A program made the position numbers and the translations under genes. Positions 1-7,562 of a stretch of 64,000 nucleotides of DNA are shown piece by piece (position 1 is the stretch's first letter; each line of letters begins with the position of its first letter). Source of the stretch: CAZAAW01 sp964483325 (GTDB lineage: Bacteria; Pseudomonadota; Alphaproteobacteria; Rhizobiales; Kaistiaceae); contig CAZAAW010000006.1 in the NCBI GenBank assembly GCA_964483325.1, forward strand, positions 1-64,000. Direction: 5' to 3'. The notes under the pieces are model-generated. The model saw only the letters and a program-made list of their open reading frames with translations, searched no databases and was not told the origin of the DNA.

Positions 1-36
1 CGCAGCCGCCAATGCAACTTGACACCCAAGATAGTC

Positions 37-112
37 GCTCACCCGTCCGCCTAGGTTCGCTTCGCTCACCAAGGCTCCCGACCTCTCCCTATGGGAGAGG
101 CAGAGGCGTCTC
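37..112. repeat. Dispersed intergenic repeat, part A (copy 1)
   Basis: This is a non-coding segment with a core reading CTCACCCGTCCGCCTAGG, a spacer, then CTCACCAAGGCTCCCGACC and a small hairpin (CTCTCCC / GGGAGAGG). Near-identical segments lie at about 17089-17158 in the same orientation and 29550-29617 inverted. The first 326 bases hold this repeat and no gene that I can support. Short open frames here have no protein-like composition. Confidence 0.7.
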
Positions 113-326
113 CGCCTGCCGGGCCTGCGCGCGCCATTCCGCCTCACTTCACAAAGAGATGTACTTGACTATTTATAGCGCCACAGACTACGTACTGCTG
201 CGTAATGTCTAGTGCTTGCATGGCTGCCCGGTAGCGGGCGGTTTTCATCATCCTCCCTTGTCAGTGAAGGCGCTGCCCGCCGATCGGCCGGGCCGTGGCG
301 ATCCTCCCTTGCCCGAGTGAACCGAC

Positions 327-944
327 ATGACGTCCTCTTCCGTGAAACTGCAGATCATCCTCGGCAGCACGCGCCCGAACCGCTACAGCGAGAAGCTGGC
401 GGTCTGGCTGCATGACCTCGCCAGGGAAACCGGCCACGACGCCGAGCTGGTCGATCTGCGCGACTATCCGCTGCCCTTCTTCAACGAGGTGATGTCGCCG
501 GCCTTCTACGGCGACAACTACCCCAGCGAGGCGATCGAGACATGGTCGAAGAAGATCGCCGAGGCCGACGGCTATCTGGTCGTCTCGCCGGAATATAACC
601 ACGGCTACTCGGCGATCCTGAAGAACGCCCTCGACTACGGCTACAAGCAGTGGAACCGCAAGGCGATCGGCTTCGCCGGCTATGGCGGCGTCGGCGGCGC
701 CCGCGCCATCGAGCAGCTGCGCCTGGTGGCGATCGAGCTGCAGCTCGCCCCGGTCCGGGACGCCGTCCACGTGCCGCTGCCGGTCTACATGGCGACGATG
801 GGCGAGGCGGTGCCGGTGAAGCCGGAGCTGTTCGAGCCGATCAAGCCCTTCGCCGAGAAGCTGCTGAGCGAGCTGGCCTGGTGGTCGGCGGCGCTCAAGA
901 CGGCGCGCCAGGCCGACGCGGCGAAGCTCAGCGCCGCGGCCTGA
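327..944 (+). CDS. NADPH-dependent FMN reductase family oxidoreductase
   Basis: A 205-residue flavodoxin-fold protein of the NADPH-dependent FMN reductase family, which reduces free or bound FMN, quinones or azo compounds with NAD(P)H in the cytoplasm. The N-terminal LGSTRPNR stretch (about residues 13-20) is the phosphate-binding loop for FMN. VVSPEYNHGYS (about residues 86-96) is the second flavin-contact segment typical of the family. Length is normal. The ATG at 327 follows a weak purine-rich stretch; a GTG seven codons later is possible. A strong hairpin terminator follows at 963, so it looks monocistronic. The physiological substrate cannot be read from the sequence. Confidence 0.88.
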   Translation: MTSSSVKLQIILGSTRPNRYSEKLAVWLHDLARETGHDAELVDLRDYPLPFFNEVMSPAFYGDNYPSEAIETWSKKIAEADGYLVVSPEYNHGYSAILKNALDYGYKQWNRKAIGFAGYGGVGGARAIEQLRLVAIELQLAPVRDAVHVPLPVYMATMGEAVPVKPELFEPIKPFAEKLLSELAWWSAALKTARQADAAKLSAAA

Positions 945-962
945 AGCCGCCGCGACACTGAT

Positions 963-985
963 GCCCGGGCCGCCCGCCCGGGCCT
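963..985 (+). terminator. Rho-independent terminator after the FMN reductase gene
   Basis: An 8-bp perfect GC stem (GCCCGGGC on both sides) with a five-base loop is followed by CTTTC. It starts 18 bases past the stop codon. The T-run is short, so efficiency is uncertain. Confidence 0.6.
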
Positions 986-1114
986 TTCATCAGGCACACC
1001 TGTGGACAAAGGCGGCTCCCCAGGGCGCGCCAGGCAGCCATGCAGGGAAACAGGGCAGGGGCGATTCCGTTACGCGGCCGAGTGCTTTAAGGTCCGCGCC
1101 AAAACGGGACGCCC

Positions 1115-1630
1115 ATGCCGCACATCCATGTCTGTTCCCTGTCGCGTGTCGCCGAGACCGTCGCCGGCTCGGGGGCCAGCCATCTTGTGTCGCTGATCAA
1201 TGACGGCACGCCGGTGGCGCGGCCGGCCTCGATCGCGCCGGACCGGCATCTCTTCCTCGGCTTCAACGACATCGTCGCGCCGGTTGACGGCATGACGGCG
1301 CCGGGCCCGGCGCATATCGAGCGCCTGCTCGATTTCCTCGCTGCCTGGGACCGCAATGCGCCGCTGGTGGTGCATTGCTTCGCCGGCATCAGCCGCTCCA
1401 CCGCCGGCGCCTTCATTGCCCTCTGCGCCCTGTCGCCGGACGAGGACGAGCGGCTGCTGGCGCAGCGACTGCGCCAGGCCTCGCCGATCGCCACGCCCAA
1501 CCAGCTCATGGTCCGCCTTGCCGATGGCGTGCTTGGCCGCAAGGGCCGCATGGTCACGGCGATCGACGCGATCGGCCGCGGCACCGACGCGTTCGAGGGC
1601 AAGCCCTTCGTCCTGCCGCTGCCGGTCTAG
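1115..1630 (+). CDS. Protein tyrosine phosphatase family protein
   Basis: A 171-residue cytoplasmic protein with the signature HCFAGISRST (residues 87-96), which fits the CX5R(S/T) active-site loop of cysteine-dependent tyrosine and dual-specificity phosphatases (Cys88 nucleophile, Arg94 phosphate binding). The rest is the small single domain of prokaryotic DSP-like proteins. The stop codon lies five bases before the nadQ start, so the two genes are probably cotranscribed. That pairing suggests, but does not show, a link with NAD regulation. The start ATG follows a GGGACG stretch. The substrate is unknown. Confidence 0.82.
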   Translation: MPHIHVCSLSRVAETVAGSGASHLVSLINDGTPVARPASIAPDRHLFLGFNDIVAPVDGMTAPGPAHIERLLDFLAAWDRNAPLVVHCFAGISRSTAGAFIALCALSPDEDERLLAQRLRQASPIATPNQLMVRLADGVLGRKGRMVTAIDAIGRGTDAFEGKPFVLPLPV

Positions 1631-1635
1631 GCGCC

Positions 1636-2622
1636 ATGGCCGATGACGGCCGCACCGAGATCGAGATCGGCCTCAACGCCGCCATCGTCGCGGTCGAGGA
1701 CGACACGCCGCTGATCCTCGTCGTGCAGCCACCGCGCGGCGGCGGCGACCTGGAAGGGCTGCCCTTCGGCCCGTTCAATCCGCTCGCCCACCGCACCTTC
1801 GAGCGCGGCCTGCGCGACTGGGTGTCGGAACAGACCGCCCTCGAGCTCGGCTATGTCGAGCAGCTCTACACCTTCGGCGACCGCGGCCGGCATGCCCATG
1901 CGGGCGATCACGGCCCGCATGTCGTCTCCGTCGGCTATCTCGCCCTGACCCGGCCGCGTGCCGAATCGGGCGCCACGCTGGCCGGCGCCGGGGCGCGCTG
2001 GCGGCCCTGGTACGGCTTCTTCCCCTGGGAGGACTGGCGCCACGAGCGGCCGCCGATGCTCGACGAGGTGATGCTGCCGGCGCTGCGGCGCTGGGCGCGG
2101 GCCGACCCGCTGGCCAAGCCGCCGGGCCGCGTCCTCGGCCGCCGCGACCGCTTCCGCCTCGCCTTCGGCGTCGACGGCGCGCCATGGGACGAGGAGCGGG
2201 TGCTGGAGCGCTACGAGCTTCTCTACGAGGCCGGGCTGGTGACCGAGGCGGTGCGTGACGGCCGCGTGCCGGAAGGCTCCGGCCTGCCGCAGCTCGGCCA
2301 GCCGCTGCGCTTCGACCATCGACGCATCCTCGCCACGGCGATCTCGCGCCTCCGCTCCAAGATGAAATACCGGCCGGTGGTGTTCGAGCTGCTGCCGCCG
2401 GAATTCACGCTGACCGAATTGCAGCGCATGGTCGAGGCGATCGCCGGCCGCCACCTGCACAAGCAGAATTTCCGCCGCTTGGTGGAATCGGCCGAGCTGG
2501 TGGAGCCGACCGGCGGCACCAGCGCCGCCACCGGCGGCCGCCCCGCCGCCCTCTACCGCTTCCGCCGCGAGGTGCTGCAGGAACGCCCTGCCGGCGGCCT
2601 CCGCTTCGGCCAGCGGAGCTAG
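1636..2622 (+). CDS. nadQ: NadQ-type NUDIX-like transcriptional regulator of NAD synthesis
   Basis: A 328-residue protein with an N-terminal NUDIX-like domain (about residues 1-190) and a C-terminal winged-helix DNA-binding domain (about 215-328), the layout of NrtR and of the alphaproteobacterial NadQ family. The NUDIX box region reads RGLRDWVSEQTALELGYVE. The pair of catalytic glutamates expected in an active hydrolase is not intact, so ligand sensing rather than catalysis is likely. NadQ is known from comparative genomics as the repressor of nadABC in Rhizobiales. The nadABC operon lies 3 kb away on the other strand, with a 19-bp palindrome at its promoter. The ATG at 1636 is five bases after the phosphatase stop. 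Confidence 0.8.
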   Translation: MADDGRTEIEIGLNAAIVAVEDDTPLILVVQPPRGGGDLEGLPFGPFNPLAHRTFERGLRDWVSEQTALELGYVEQLYTFGDRGRHAHAGDHGPHVVSVGYLALTRPRAESGATLAGAGARWRPWYGFFPWEDWRHERPPMLDEVMLPALRRWARADPLAKPPGRVLGRRDRFRLAFGVDGAPWDEERVLERYELLYEAGLVTEAVRDGRVPEGSGLPQLGQPLRFDHRRILATAISRLRSKMKYRPVVFELLPPEFTLTELQRMVEAIAGRHLHKQNFRRLVESAELVEPTGGTSAATGGRPAALYRFRREVLQERPAGGLRFGQRS

Positions 2623-2645
2623 GGGAGGGGCCTTTCAGGGCCGGC

Positions 2646-3314
2646 TCAGGATGGCGCGCCAGCCTCTCGCGCCGAATGCGTCGTCGGCGTGTGCTCTCCG
2701 GCGGCGACGGCTTCCGGGTCGTTGCCGTCGGCGTTCTGCATCAGGCGCTGGGTGATCAGGCCGACGAGATAGAAGCCGAAGCGCGGGTTTTGGTAATAGA
2801 GCTCGCGCACCTTCTCGGCGCTGATCTGCAGCAGCGAGGTCGGCGTCATCGTCTTCACCGTCGCCGTGCGGCGATGATCGTCGGAGAAGATGCCGATCTC
2901 CCCGAACAGCGCCCCGCGGCCGAGCTCCAGGCCGCTTTCCTCGAGCTGCAGCCGCCCGTCGGCGACGAAATAGATGCCGTCGGCGATGTCGCCGCGGCGG
3001 AAGAGGACGTGCCCCTCGGGCAGCTCCAGGGTGCGCATGTAGGGCAGCAGCCAGTCGACGCCGAGCGGCACGCCCGTTGCCCGGCGCGCCGCGTGCACCA
3101 GCCGCTGCATCTCGGCGAGGCGCCAGACATTGAGCGGCAGCAGCAGCAGGTGGGCGATCAGCACCGGCCAGTCCTGCGCCAGGAGCGCATAGGCGATGAA
3201 GGCGGCGCTGGCGACGATCATGATGATGCGCAGCACCATCATCGTGCGCATCGCCAGCGCGATCACCATCAGCGACAGCGCCAGCGTGTTGAGGATGTCG
3301 ATGGCTACCGCCAT
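2646..3314 (-). CDS. Membrane protein with cyclic nucleotide-binding domain
   Basis: A 222-residue protein. Residues 1-65 form two to three hydrophobic helices. Residues 95-185 form a cyclic-nucleotide-binding (CAP_ED) domain: LPEGHVLFRRGDIADGIYF is the first strand pair and ELGRGALFGEIGIF the phosphate-binding cassette region. There is no C-terminal helix-turn-helix, so it is not a Crp/Fnr regulator; it resembles Popeye-like membrane-anchored sensors. The TATA-box-like RXA arginine of a canonical cAMP pocket is replaced by the segment SDDHRRTATVKT, which does have RRTATV. It lies 101 bases behind nadC on the same strand and may be the last gene of the nad operon. The ligand and output are unknown. 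Confidence 0.72.
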   Translation of the reverse strand: MAVAIDILNTLALSLMVIALAMRTMMVLRIIMIVASAAFIAYALLAQDWPVLIAHLLLLPLNVWRLAEMQRLVHAARRATGVPLGVDWLLPYMRTLELPEGHVLFRRGDIADGIYFVADGRLQLEESGLELGRGALFGEIGIFSDDHRRTATVKTMTPTSLLQISAEKVRELYYQNPRFGFYLVGLITQRLMQNADGNDPEAVAAGEHTPTTHSAREAGAPS

Positions 3315-3415
3315 GCGGCTCCTCCCTGTGTCGGAGCAGCGCCCGCCCGCCGGCGCCGCCCCTTTGCCCCGCCGCAACCATAGGCGCAGCGGCAGGGCGC
3401 GGCCAGACCCGAGGC

Positions 3416-4279
3416 TCAGCCTCCGTCGATGGCGATGTCGAGGCCGATGTCGAGCGTCGGCGCCGAGTGGGTGATCCAGCCGCTGGAGATGTAGTCGACG
3501 CCGGTCTCGGCGATGGCCCGCACGGTGTCGAGCGTGACGTTGCCCGACGCCTCGGTGATGGCGGCGCCGTTCACCAGAGCGACGGCCTCGCGCAGCAGCG
3601 GCGGCGCCATGTTGTCGAGGAGGACGGCGTCGGGACCGGCGGTCAGCGCCTCGGCAAGCTGCTCGAGCGTATCGACCTCCACCTCGACCTTGACGAGATG
3701 GCCGGCATAGGCGCGGCCGCGCTCGATGGCGAGGGCGACGCCGCCGGCGACGGCAATGTGGTTGTCCTTGATGAGGATGGCGTCGTCGAGGCCGAGACGG
3801 TGGTTGGAGCCGCCGCCGCAGCGCACGGCGAATTTCTCGAAGGCGCGAAGGCCCGGCGTCGTCTTGCGCGTGCAGGTGATGCGGGCGCCGGTACCGCCCA
3901 CGGCGGCGACAAGCGCCGCCGTGGCGGTGGCGACGCCGCACAGGTGCCCGAGGAAATTGAGCGCCACGCGCTCGGCCGACAGCATCGGCCGCGCCGGTCC
4001 GTCGAGCCGCGCCAGCACCGCGCCGGGCAGCACCCGGTCGCCGTCGGCCGCCTCGGCGGTGAAGCGGATGCCGTCGTCGAGGAGCCGGAACGCCGCCTCG
4101 GCGCAGGCAAGGCCGGCGACGACGCCGGGCTTGCGGGCGGCGATGACCGCCCGCGCCGTGGCCGTGGCCGGAATTGTCGCCAGCGAGGTGATGTCGCCGG
4201 CGCGGCCGAGATCCTCCAGCAGCGCGGCGCGCACCGCGTCCTCGACGATGAGCCGCGGCAGTTCGAGGTCGGCCGCCAC
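3416..4279 (-). CDS. nadC: Nicotinate-nucleotide pyrophosphorylase (quinolinate phosphoribosyltransferase)
   Basis: A 287-residue enzyme converting quinolinate and PRPP to nicotinate mononucleotide, CO2 and PPi, the third step of de novo NAD synthesis. Family motifs visible are CTRKTTPGLRAFEKFAV, the glycine-rich GGGSNHRLGL and ILIKDNH, and near the C-terminus SSGWITHSAP. Length is normal for NadC. The start is a GTG at 4279, two bases after the nadB stop; no ATG lies nearby, so translation is probably coupled. It is the third gene of nadA-nadB-nadC. Confidence 0.95.
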   Translation of the reverse strand: MAADLELPRLIVEDAVRAALLEDLGRAGDITSLATIPATATARAVIAARKPGVVAGLACAEAAFRLLDDGIRFTAEAADGDRVLPGAVLARLDGPARPMLSAERVALNFLGHLCGVATATAALVAAVGGTGARITCTRKTTPGLRAFEKFAVRCGGGSNHRLGLDDAILIKDNHIAVAGGVALAIERGRAYAGHLVKVEVEVDTLEQLAEALTAGPDAVLLDNMAPPLLREAVALVNGAAITEASGNVTLDTVRAIAETGVDYISSGWITHSAPTLDIGLDIAIDGG

Positions 4280-4281
4280 GC

Positions 4282-5913
4282 TCAGGCGTCCTGCAGCGGC
4301 GCCGGCTCCGGCATGCCGCGGCGCGCCTCGGCCGATAGCGCCTCGGCCTCGGAGAGGCGGATGAAGGTACGATGCGCCCAGGCCGGATCGGCGGCGGGGA
4401 AATCGGTGCGGTAATGGGCGCCGCGGCTTTCCGTCCGCTGCAGGGCGGCGGCGGCGATCAGCTTGGCGGCGGTCAGCATGTTGGTGACGCGCGTCGTGCG
4501 GGCGCCTTCTTCCAGCATGGCGATGACGCCAAGCGCCCGCGTCAGGCTGGTACGGTCGCGGATGACGCCGACATTGTCGGTCATTGTGCGGCGCAGCAGG
4601 GCGATCGCCCGCGTCTCCGGCTGGGCGGCGACATTGTCGCCCTCGCCGGTGCTGCCGGTCCAGCCGTTGAGCTTGGGCGAGGGCAGGAGGCCGTGAATGT
4701 CGTCGGCGATGCGGGCGGCGAACACCACCGCCTCCAGCAGCGAATTGGAGGCGAGCCGGTTGGCGCCATGCGCCCCGGTCGAGGATGTCTCGCCGCAGGC
4801 CCACAACCCGTCCAGCGTCGTGCGGCCATTGGCGTCCACAAGGATGCCGCCCATGTGGTAATGCGCCGCCGGCGCCACCGGGATCGGCTGCGTCACCGGG
4901 TCGATGCCGGCTTCCATGCAGTAGCCGTAGACGGTGGGGAATTCCGCCGGGAAGGCGGCGCCGACCGCCTGGCGGGCATCGAGAAAGACCTTGCCGCCGG
5001 CGGCGATGCGCCGGTAGACGGCGCGCGCCACGACATCGCGCGGCGCCAGCTCGGCGTCGGGATGCTCGCCCGGCATGAAGCGCTCGCCGTTCTCGTCGAC
5101 GAGGATGGCGCCGGCGCCGCGCAGCGCCTCGGTGGCGAGCGGCGCCGGATCGCGGCCGACCGCCAGCGCCGTCGGGTGGAACTGCACGAACTCGGTGTCG
5201 GCCAGCACCGCGCCGGCCCGTGCCGCCATGCCGAGCCCGGCGCCCTCGGCTTCGACCGGGTTGGTGGTGACGGCATAAAGATGGCCGATGCCGCCCACGG
5301 CCAGCACCACGGCGCGCGCCGCGAAGGAGATGCGGCCATGCGCCCGGCCGCCCTTCGGCCGCGCCACGATGCCGGTGATGTAGGAGCCCTCGGTGATCAG
5401 CGATTCGCCGACATAGCCTTCCAGGACGCGGATCGACGGCGTGTTGCGCACGGCCGTCACCAGCGCCGCCATGATCGCCGCGCCGGCGCGGTCGCCGCTG
5501 ACGCGCACGATGCGCGCCATCGAATGCGCCGCCTCGCGCGACATCACCAGCCCGCCGGCGGCATCGCGGTCGAAAGGCACGCCATAGGTGAGGAGGTCGT
5601 CGATGCGGGCGCCGGCATCGGCGGCCATCATCTCGGCGATGCTGCTGTCGACGATGCCGGCGCCGGCGACGACGGTATCGGCAAGATGGGCGGCGACGCT
5701 GTCGCCGGCGGCGAGCGCCGCGGCGACGCCGCCCTGCGCCCAGGCGGAGGAGGCACCCTGGCCGATCGGTGCGGCGGCGAGCACCGTCACCGGCCGCGGC
5801 GCCAGGCGCAGGGCGCAGAAGAGGCCGGCAAGGCCGCCGCCGACGATCACCACATCGTCGATGCCGGTCCAGGACTGGGGCGGGAAGGAGCTGTCGGTTT
5901 CGGCATCGAGCAT
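4282..5913 (-). CDS. nadB: L-aspartate oxidase
   Basis: A 543-residue FAD flavoprotein that oxidises L-aspartate to iminoaspartate for NadA. The dinucleotide-binding loop VVIVGGGLAGLFCA lies at about residues 21-34. Further signatures are SSAWAQGGVAAAL, EFVQFHPTAL, HYHMGGI and GANRLASNSLLEA, all typical of the succinate dehydrogenase flavoprotein/NadB family. Length matches E. coli NadB. The ATG at 5913 was chosen because the dinucleotide fold begins about 20 residues later. The spacer to nadA (143 bases) contains a 32-base inverted repeat, which may influence processing of the operon mRNA. Confidence 0.95.
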   Translation of the reverse strand: MLDAETDSSFPPQSWTGIDDVVIVGGGLAGLFCALRLAPRPVTVLAAAPIGQGASSAWAQGGVAAALAAGDSVAAHLADTVVAGAGIVDSSIAEMMAADAGARIDDLLTYGVPFDRDAAGGLVMSREAAHSMARIVRVSGDRAGAAIMAALVTAVRNTPSIRVLEGYVGESLITEGSYITGIVARPKGGRAHGRISFAARAVVLAVGGIGHLYAVTTNPVEAEGAGLGMAARAGAVLADTEFVQFHPTALAVGRDPAPLATEALRGAGAILVDENGERFMPGEHPDAELAPRDVVARAVYRRIAAGGKVFLDARQAVGAAFPAEFPTVYGYCMEAGIDPVTQPIPVAPAAHYHMGGILVDANGRTTLDGLWACGETSSTGAHGANRLASNSLLEAVVFAARIADDIHGLLPSPKLNGWTGSTGEGDNVAAQPETRAIALLRRTMTDNVGVIRDRTSLTRALGVIAMLEEGARTTRVTNMLTAAKLIAAAALQRTESRGAHYRTDFPAADPAWAHRTFIRLSEAEALSAEARRGMPEPAPLQDA

Positions 5914-5926
5914 GAAGGCTGTCCTG

Positions 5927-6052
5927 GGGGCGAATGGCGAGTGGCGAATAGCGAATGGGGATGGAGGTGCCGCGATGGGCTGAGCGTGACGAGCGACCGA
6001 GCGGAGCTGAGTGGCGCTTTTCATTCGCCACTCGCCACTCGCCATTCGCCCC
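5927..6052. repeat. Imperfect 32-base inverted repeat between nadA and nadB
   Basis: The left arm (5927-5958) is built of short GCGAATGG / GCGAGTGG / GCGAATAG steps. The right arm (6021-6052) is its reverse complement with a few mismatches, and about 62 bases separate them. It sits inside the nad operon, starting five bases after the nadA stop codon. In RNA it would fold into a long hairpin. Similar short-period steps occur as intergenic repeats in other Rhizobiales, from general knowledge. Confidence 0.7.
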
Positions 6053-6056
6053 GCTG

Positions 6057-7124
6057 TCAGTTCCTGAGGTTGATCATCCGTTCCACGGCGACGCGGGCGC
6101 GGGCCGCGATGGCCGGGTCGAGCGTCACCTCGCCGTCCATGGTCACCAGCGCGTCGAGGATCTTCGGCAGCGTGATGCGGCGCATGTGCGGGCAGAGGTT
6201 GCACGGCCGGATGAACTCGACGCCCTTCACGTCGGCCTCGACATTGTAGGACATCGAGCACTCCGTCACGAGCAGCGCCTTGGGCGGGCGCACGCGCTTG
6301 ACGTAGTCGATCATGCCCTTGGTCGAGCCGGTGAAGTCGGCGACCGCCACCACCTCCGGCGAGCACTCCGGATGGGCGATGATCTCCATGCCCGGATGCG
6401 CCTCCTTGTAGGCGAGCAGCTCCTCGGCGGTGAAGCGCTCATGCACCTCGCAGTGGCCGTGCCAGGTGAGGATCTTCACCTTGGTCTGGGCGGCGACGTT
6501 CTTGGCCAGGTACTCGTCCGGGATCAGCAGCACCGTGTCGACGCCGAAGCTCTCCACCACCTCCACGGCATTGGCCGAGGTGCAGCAGATGTCGCTCTCC
6601 GCCTTCACCTCGGCCGAGGTGTTGACATAGGTGACGATCGGCACGCCGGGATAGCGCTGGCGCAGCAGCCGCACGTCGGCGCCGGTGATCGACGCCGCCA
6701 GCGAGCAGCCGGCGAGGCGATCCGGGATGAGCACGGTCTTGCCCGGGTTCAGCAGCTTCGAGGTCTCGGCCATGAAATGCACGCCGGCCTGGACGATGAC
6801 GGCCGCGTCGGTGCGCGCCGCCTCGCGGGCAAGCTGCAGCGAGTCGCCGACATAGTCGGCAACCGTGTGGAAGATCTCCGGGGCCTGGTAGTTATGCGCC
6901 AAGATGACCGCGTTGCGGACCTTCTTGAGGTCGTTGATCGCCTTCACATAGGGCGCATGCATGGCCCACTCGATGGCCGGCATCGTATGGCTGACGCGCT
7001 CGTAGAGATGCGCCGTCTCCGCCGCCACGGCCTCGGTATAGTCGAGCGAGGGCATTGCGACGGGCGCGAAGCGCCCGTAGTCGGCGCCGCCGGAAGTCGC
7101 CGGAGCTTCATGATACATCGCCAT
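6057..7124 (-). CDS. nadA: Quinolinate synthase A
   Basis: A 355-residue [4Fe-4S] enzyme condensing iminoaspartate with dihydroxyacetone phosphate to quinolinate. Motifs include LAHNYQAPEI, YVGDSLQLA, AGVHFMAETSKLL, AGCSLA, HPECSPEV and the C-terminal CNLCPHM. The cysteines of AGCSLA, HPECSP and CNLCP supply the cluster ligands. The start ATG at 7124 has a strong AGGAGG at the right spacing. It heads nadA-nadB-nadC. A palindrome 24 bases upstream of the start codon is the likely NadQ operator, so repression should act at the promoter or early leader. Confidence 0.96.
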   Translation of the reverse strand: MAMYHEAPATSGGADYGRFAPVAMPSLDYTEAVAAETAHLYERVSHTMPAIEWAMHAPYVKAINDLKKVRNAVILAHNYQAPEIFHTVADYVGDSLQLAREAARTDAAVIVQAGVHFMAETSKLLNPGKTVLIPDRLAGCSLAASITGADVRLLRQRYPGVPIVTYVNTSAEVKAESDICCTSANAVEVVESFGVDTVLLIPDEYLAKNVAAQTKVKILTWHGHCEVHERFTAEELLAYKEAHPGMEIIAHPECSPEVVAVADFTGSTKGMIDYVKRVRPPKALLVTECSMSYNVEADVKGVEFIRPCNLCPHMRRITLPKILDALVTMDGEVTLDPAIAARARVAVERMINLRN

Positions 7125-7147
7125 AGTCGCCTCCTAACCCAATGGGT

Positions 7148-7166
7148 TATGCTCAGATTGAGCATA
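7148..7166. promoter_or_regulatory. Probable NadQ operator upstream of nadA
   Basis: A perfect inverted repeat: TATGCTCA, three-base spacer GAT, TGAGCATA. It lies 24 bases before the nadA start codon. From memory, this agrees with the motif inferred for NadQ in Rhizobiales, and a nadQ gene is present at 1636. The surrounding bases are AT-richer than the neighbourhood, as expected of a promoter. Confidence 0.75.
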
Positions 7167-7356
7167 TGTAGGGTGCAGTCGGCAATTGCAAGGCCCACCC
7201 TGAAGTACGCACGCCCCCTTGGCGATGCGCGGAACTATGAAACCTCGCCGGCACCGAGTCCAGACGGGCGCGACAATGCGCCGCCTGCCAAGGTTCGGCT
7301 GCACGGAATTGAGGCGGGAAAAGTGCAGCGGGTCGTAGAGGGGAGGCGCCCTACGG

Positions 7357-7536
7357 CCCGGCGGCGCTCCCCACCCGACCCCGGCTATCGCCGGGGCCAC
7401 CCTCCCCACTGCGTGAGGAGGGATGGGCGCCTCTTTTTGTCAGGGCACCACATCGGGAAGCGCGCACCTATCCCTCACCGGAACGGGGAGGGTGGCGCGC
7501 GCCGAAGGCGCGTGACGGGTGGGGAGCGCCGCCGGG
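7357..7536. repeat. Intergenic element bounded by 21-bp perfect inverted repeats
   Basis: The arms 7357-7377 (starting CCCGGCGGCGCTCC) and 7516-7536 are exact reverse complements. They enclose smaller hairpins such as CCCCGGCTATCGCCGGGG. The 180-base element fills most of the gap between the nadA promoter and the end of the thiol oxidoreductase gene. It contains no open frame of note. It resembles a palindromic intergenic repeat or MITE-like sequence and could also end transcription from the gene on its right. Confidence 0.75.
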
Positions 7537-7562
7537 CGATCGGCACCGCGTCGCGCTCGCGC

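Noticed and set aside
12..415. Small open frames in the first 400 bases
   Set aside because: They cover repeat sequence and a promoter region, lack ribosome sites, and one overlaps the FMN reductase gene out of frame.
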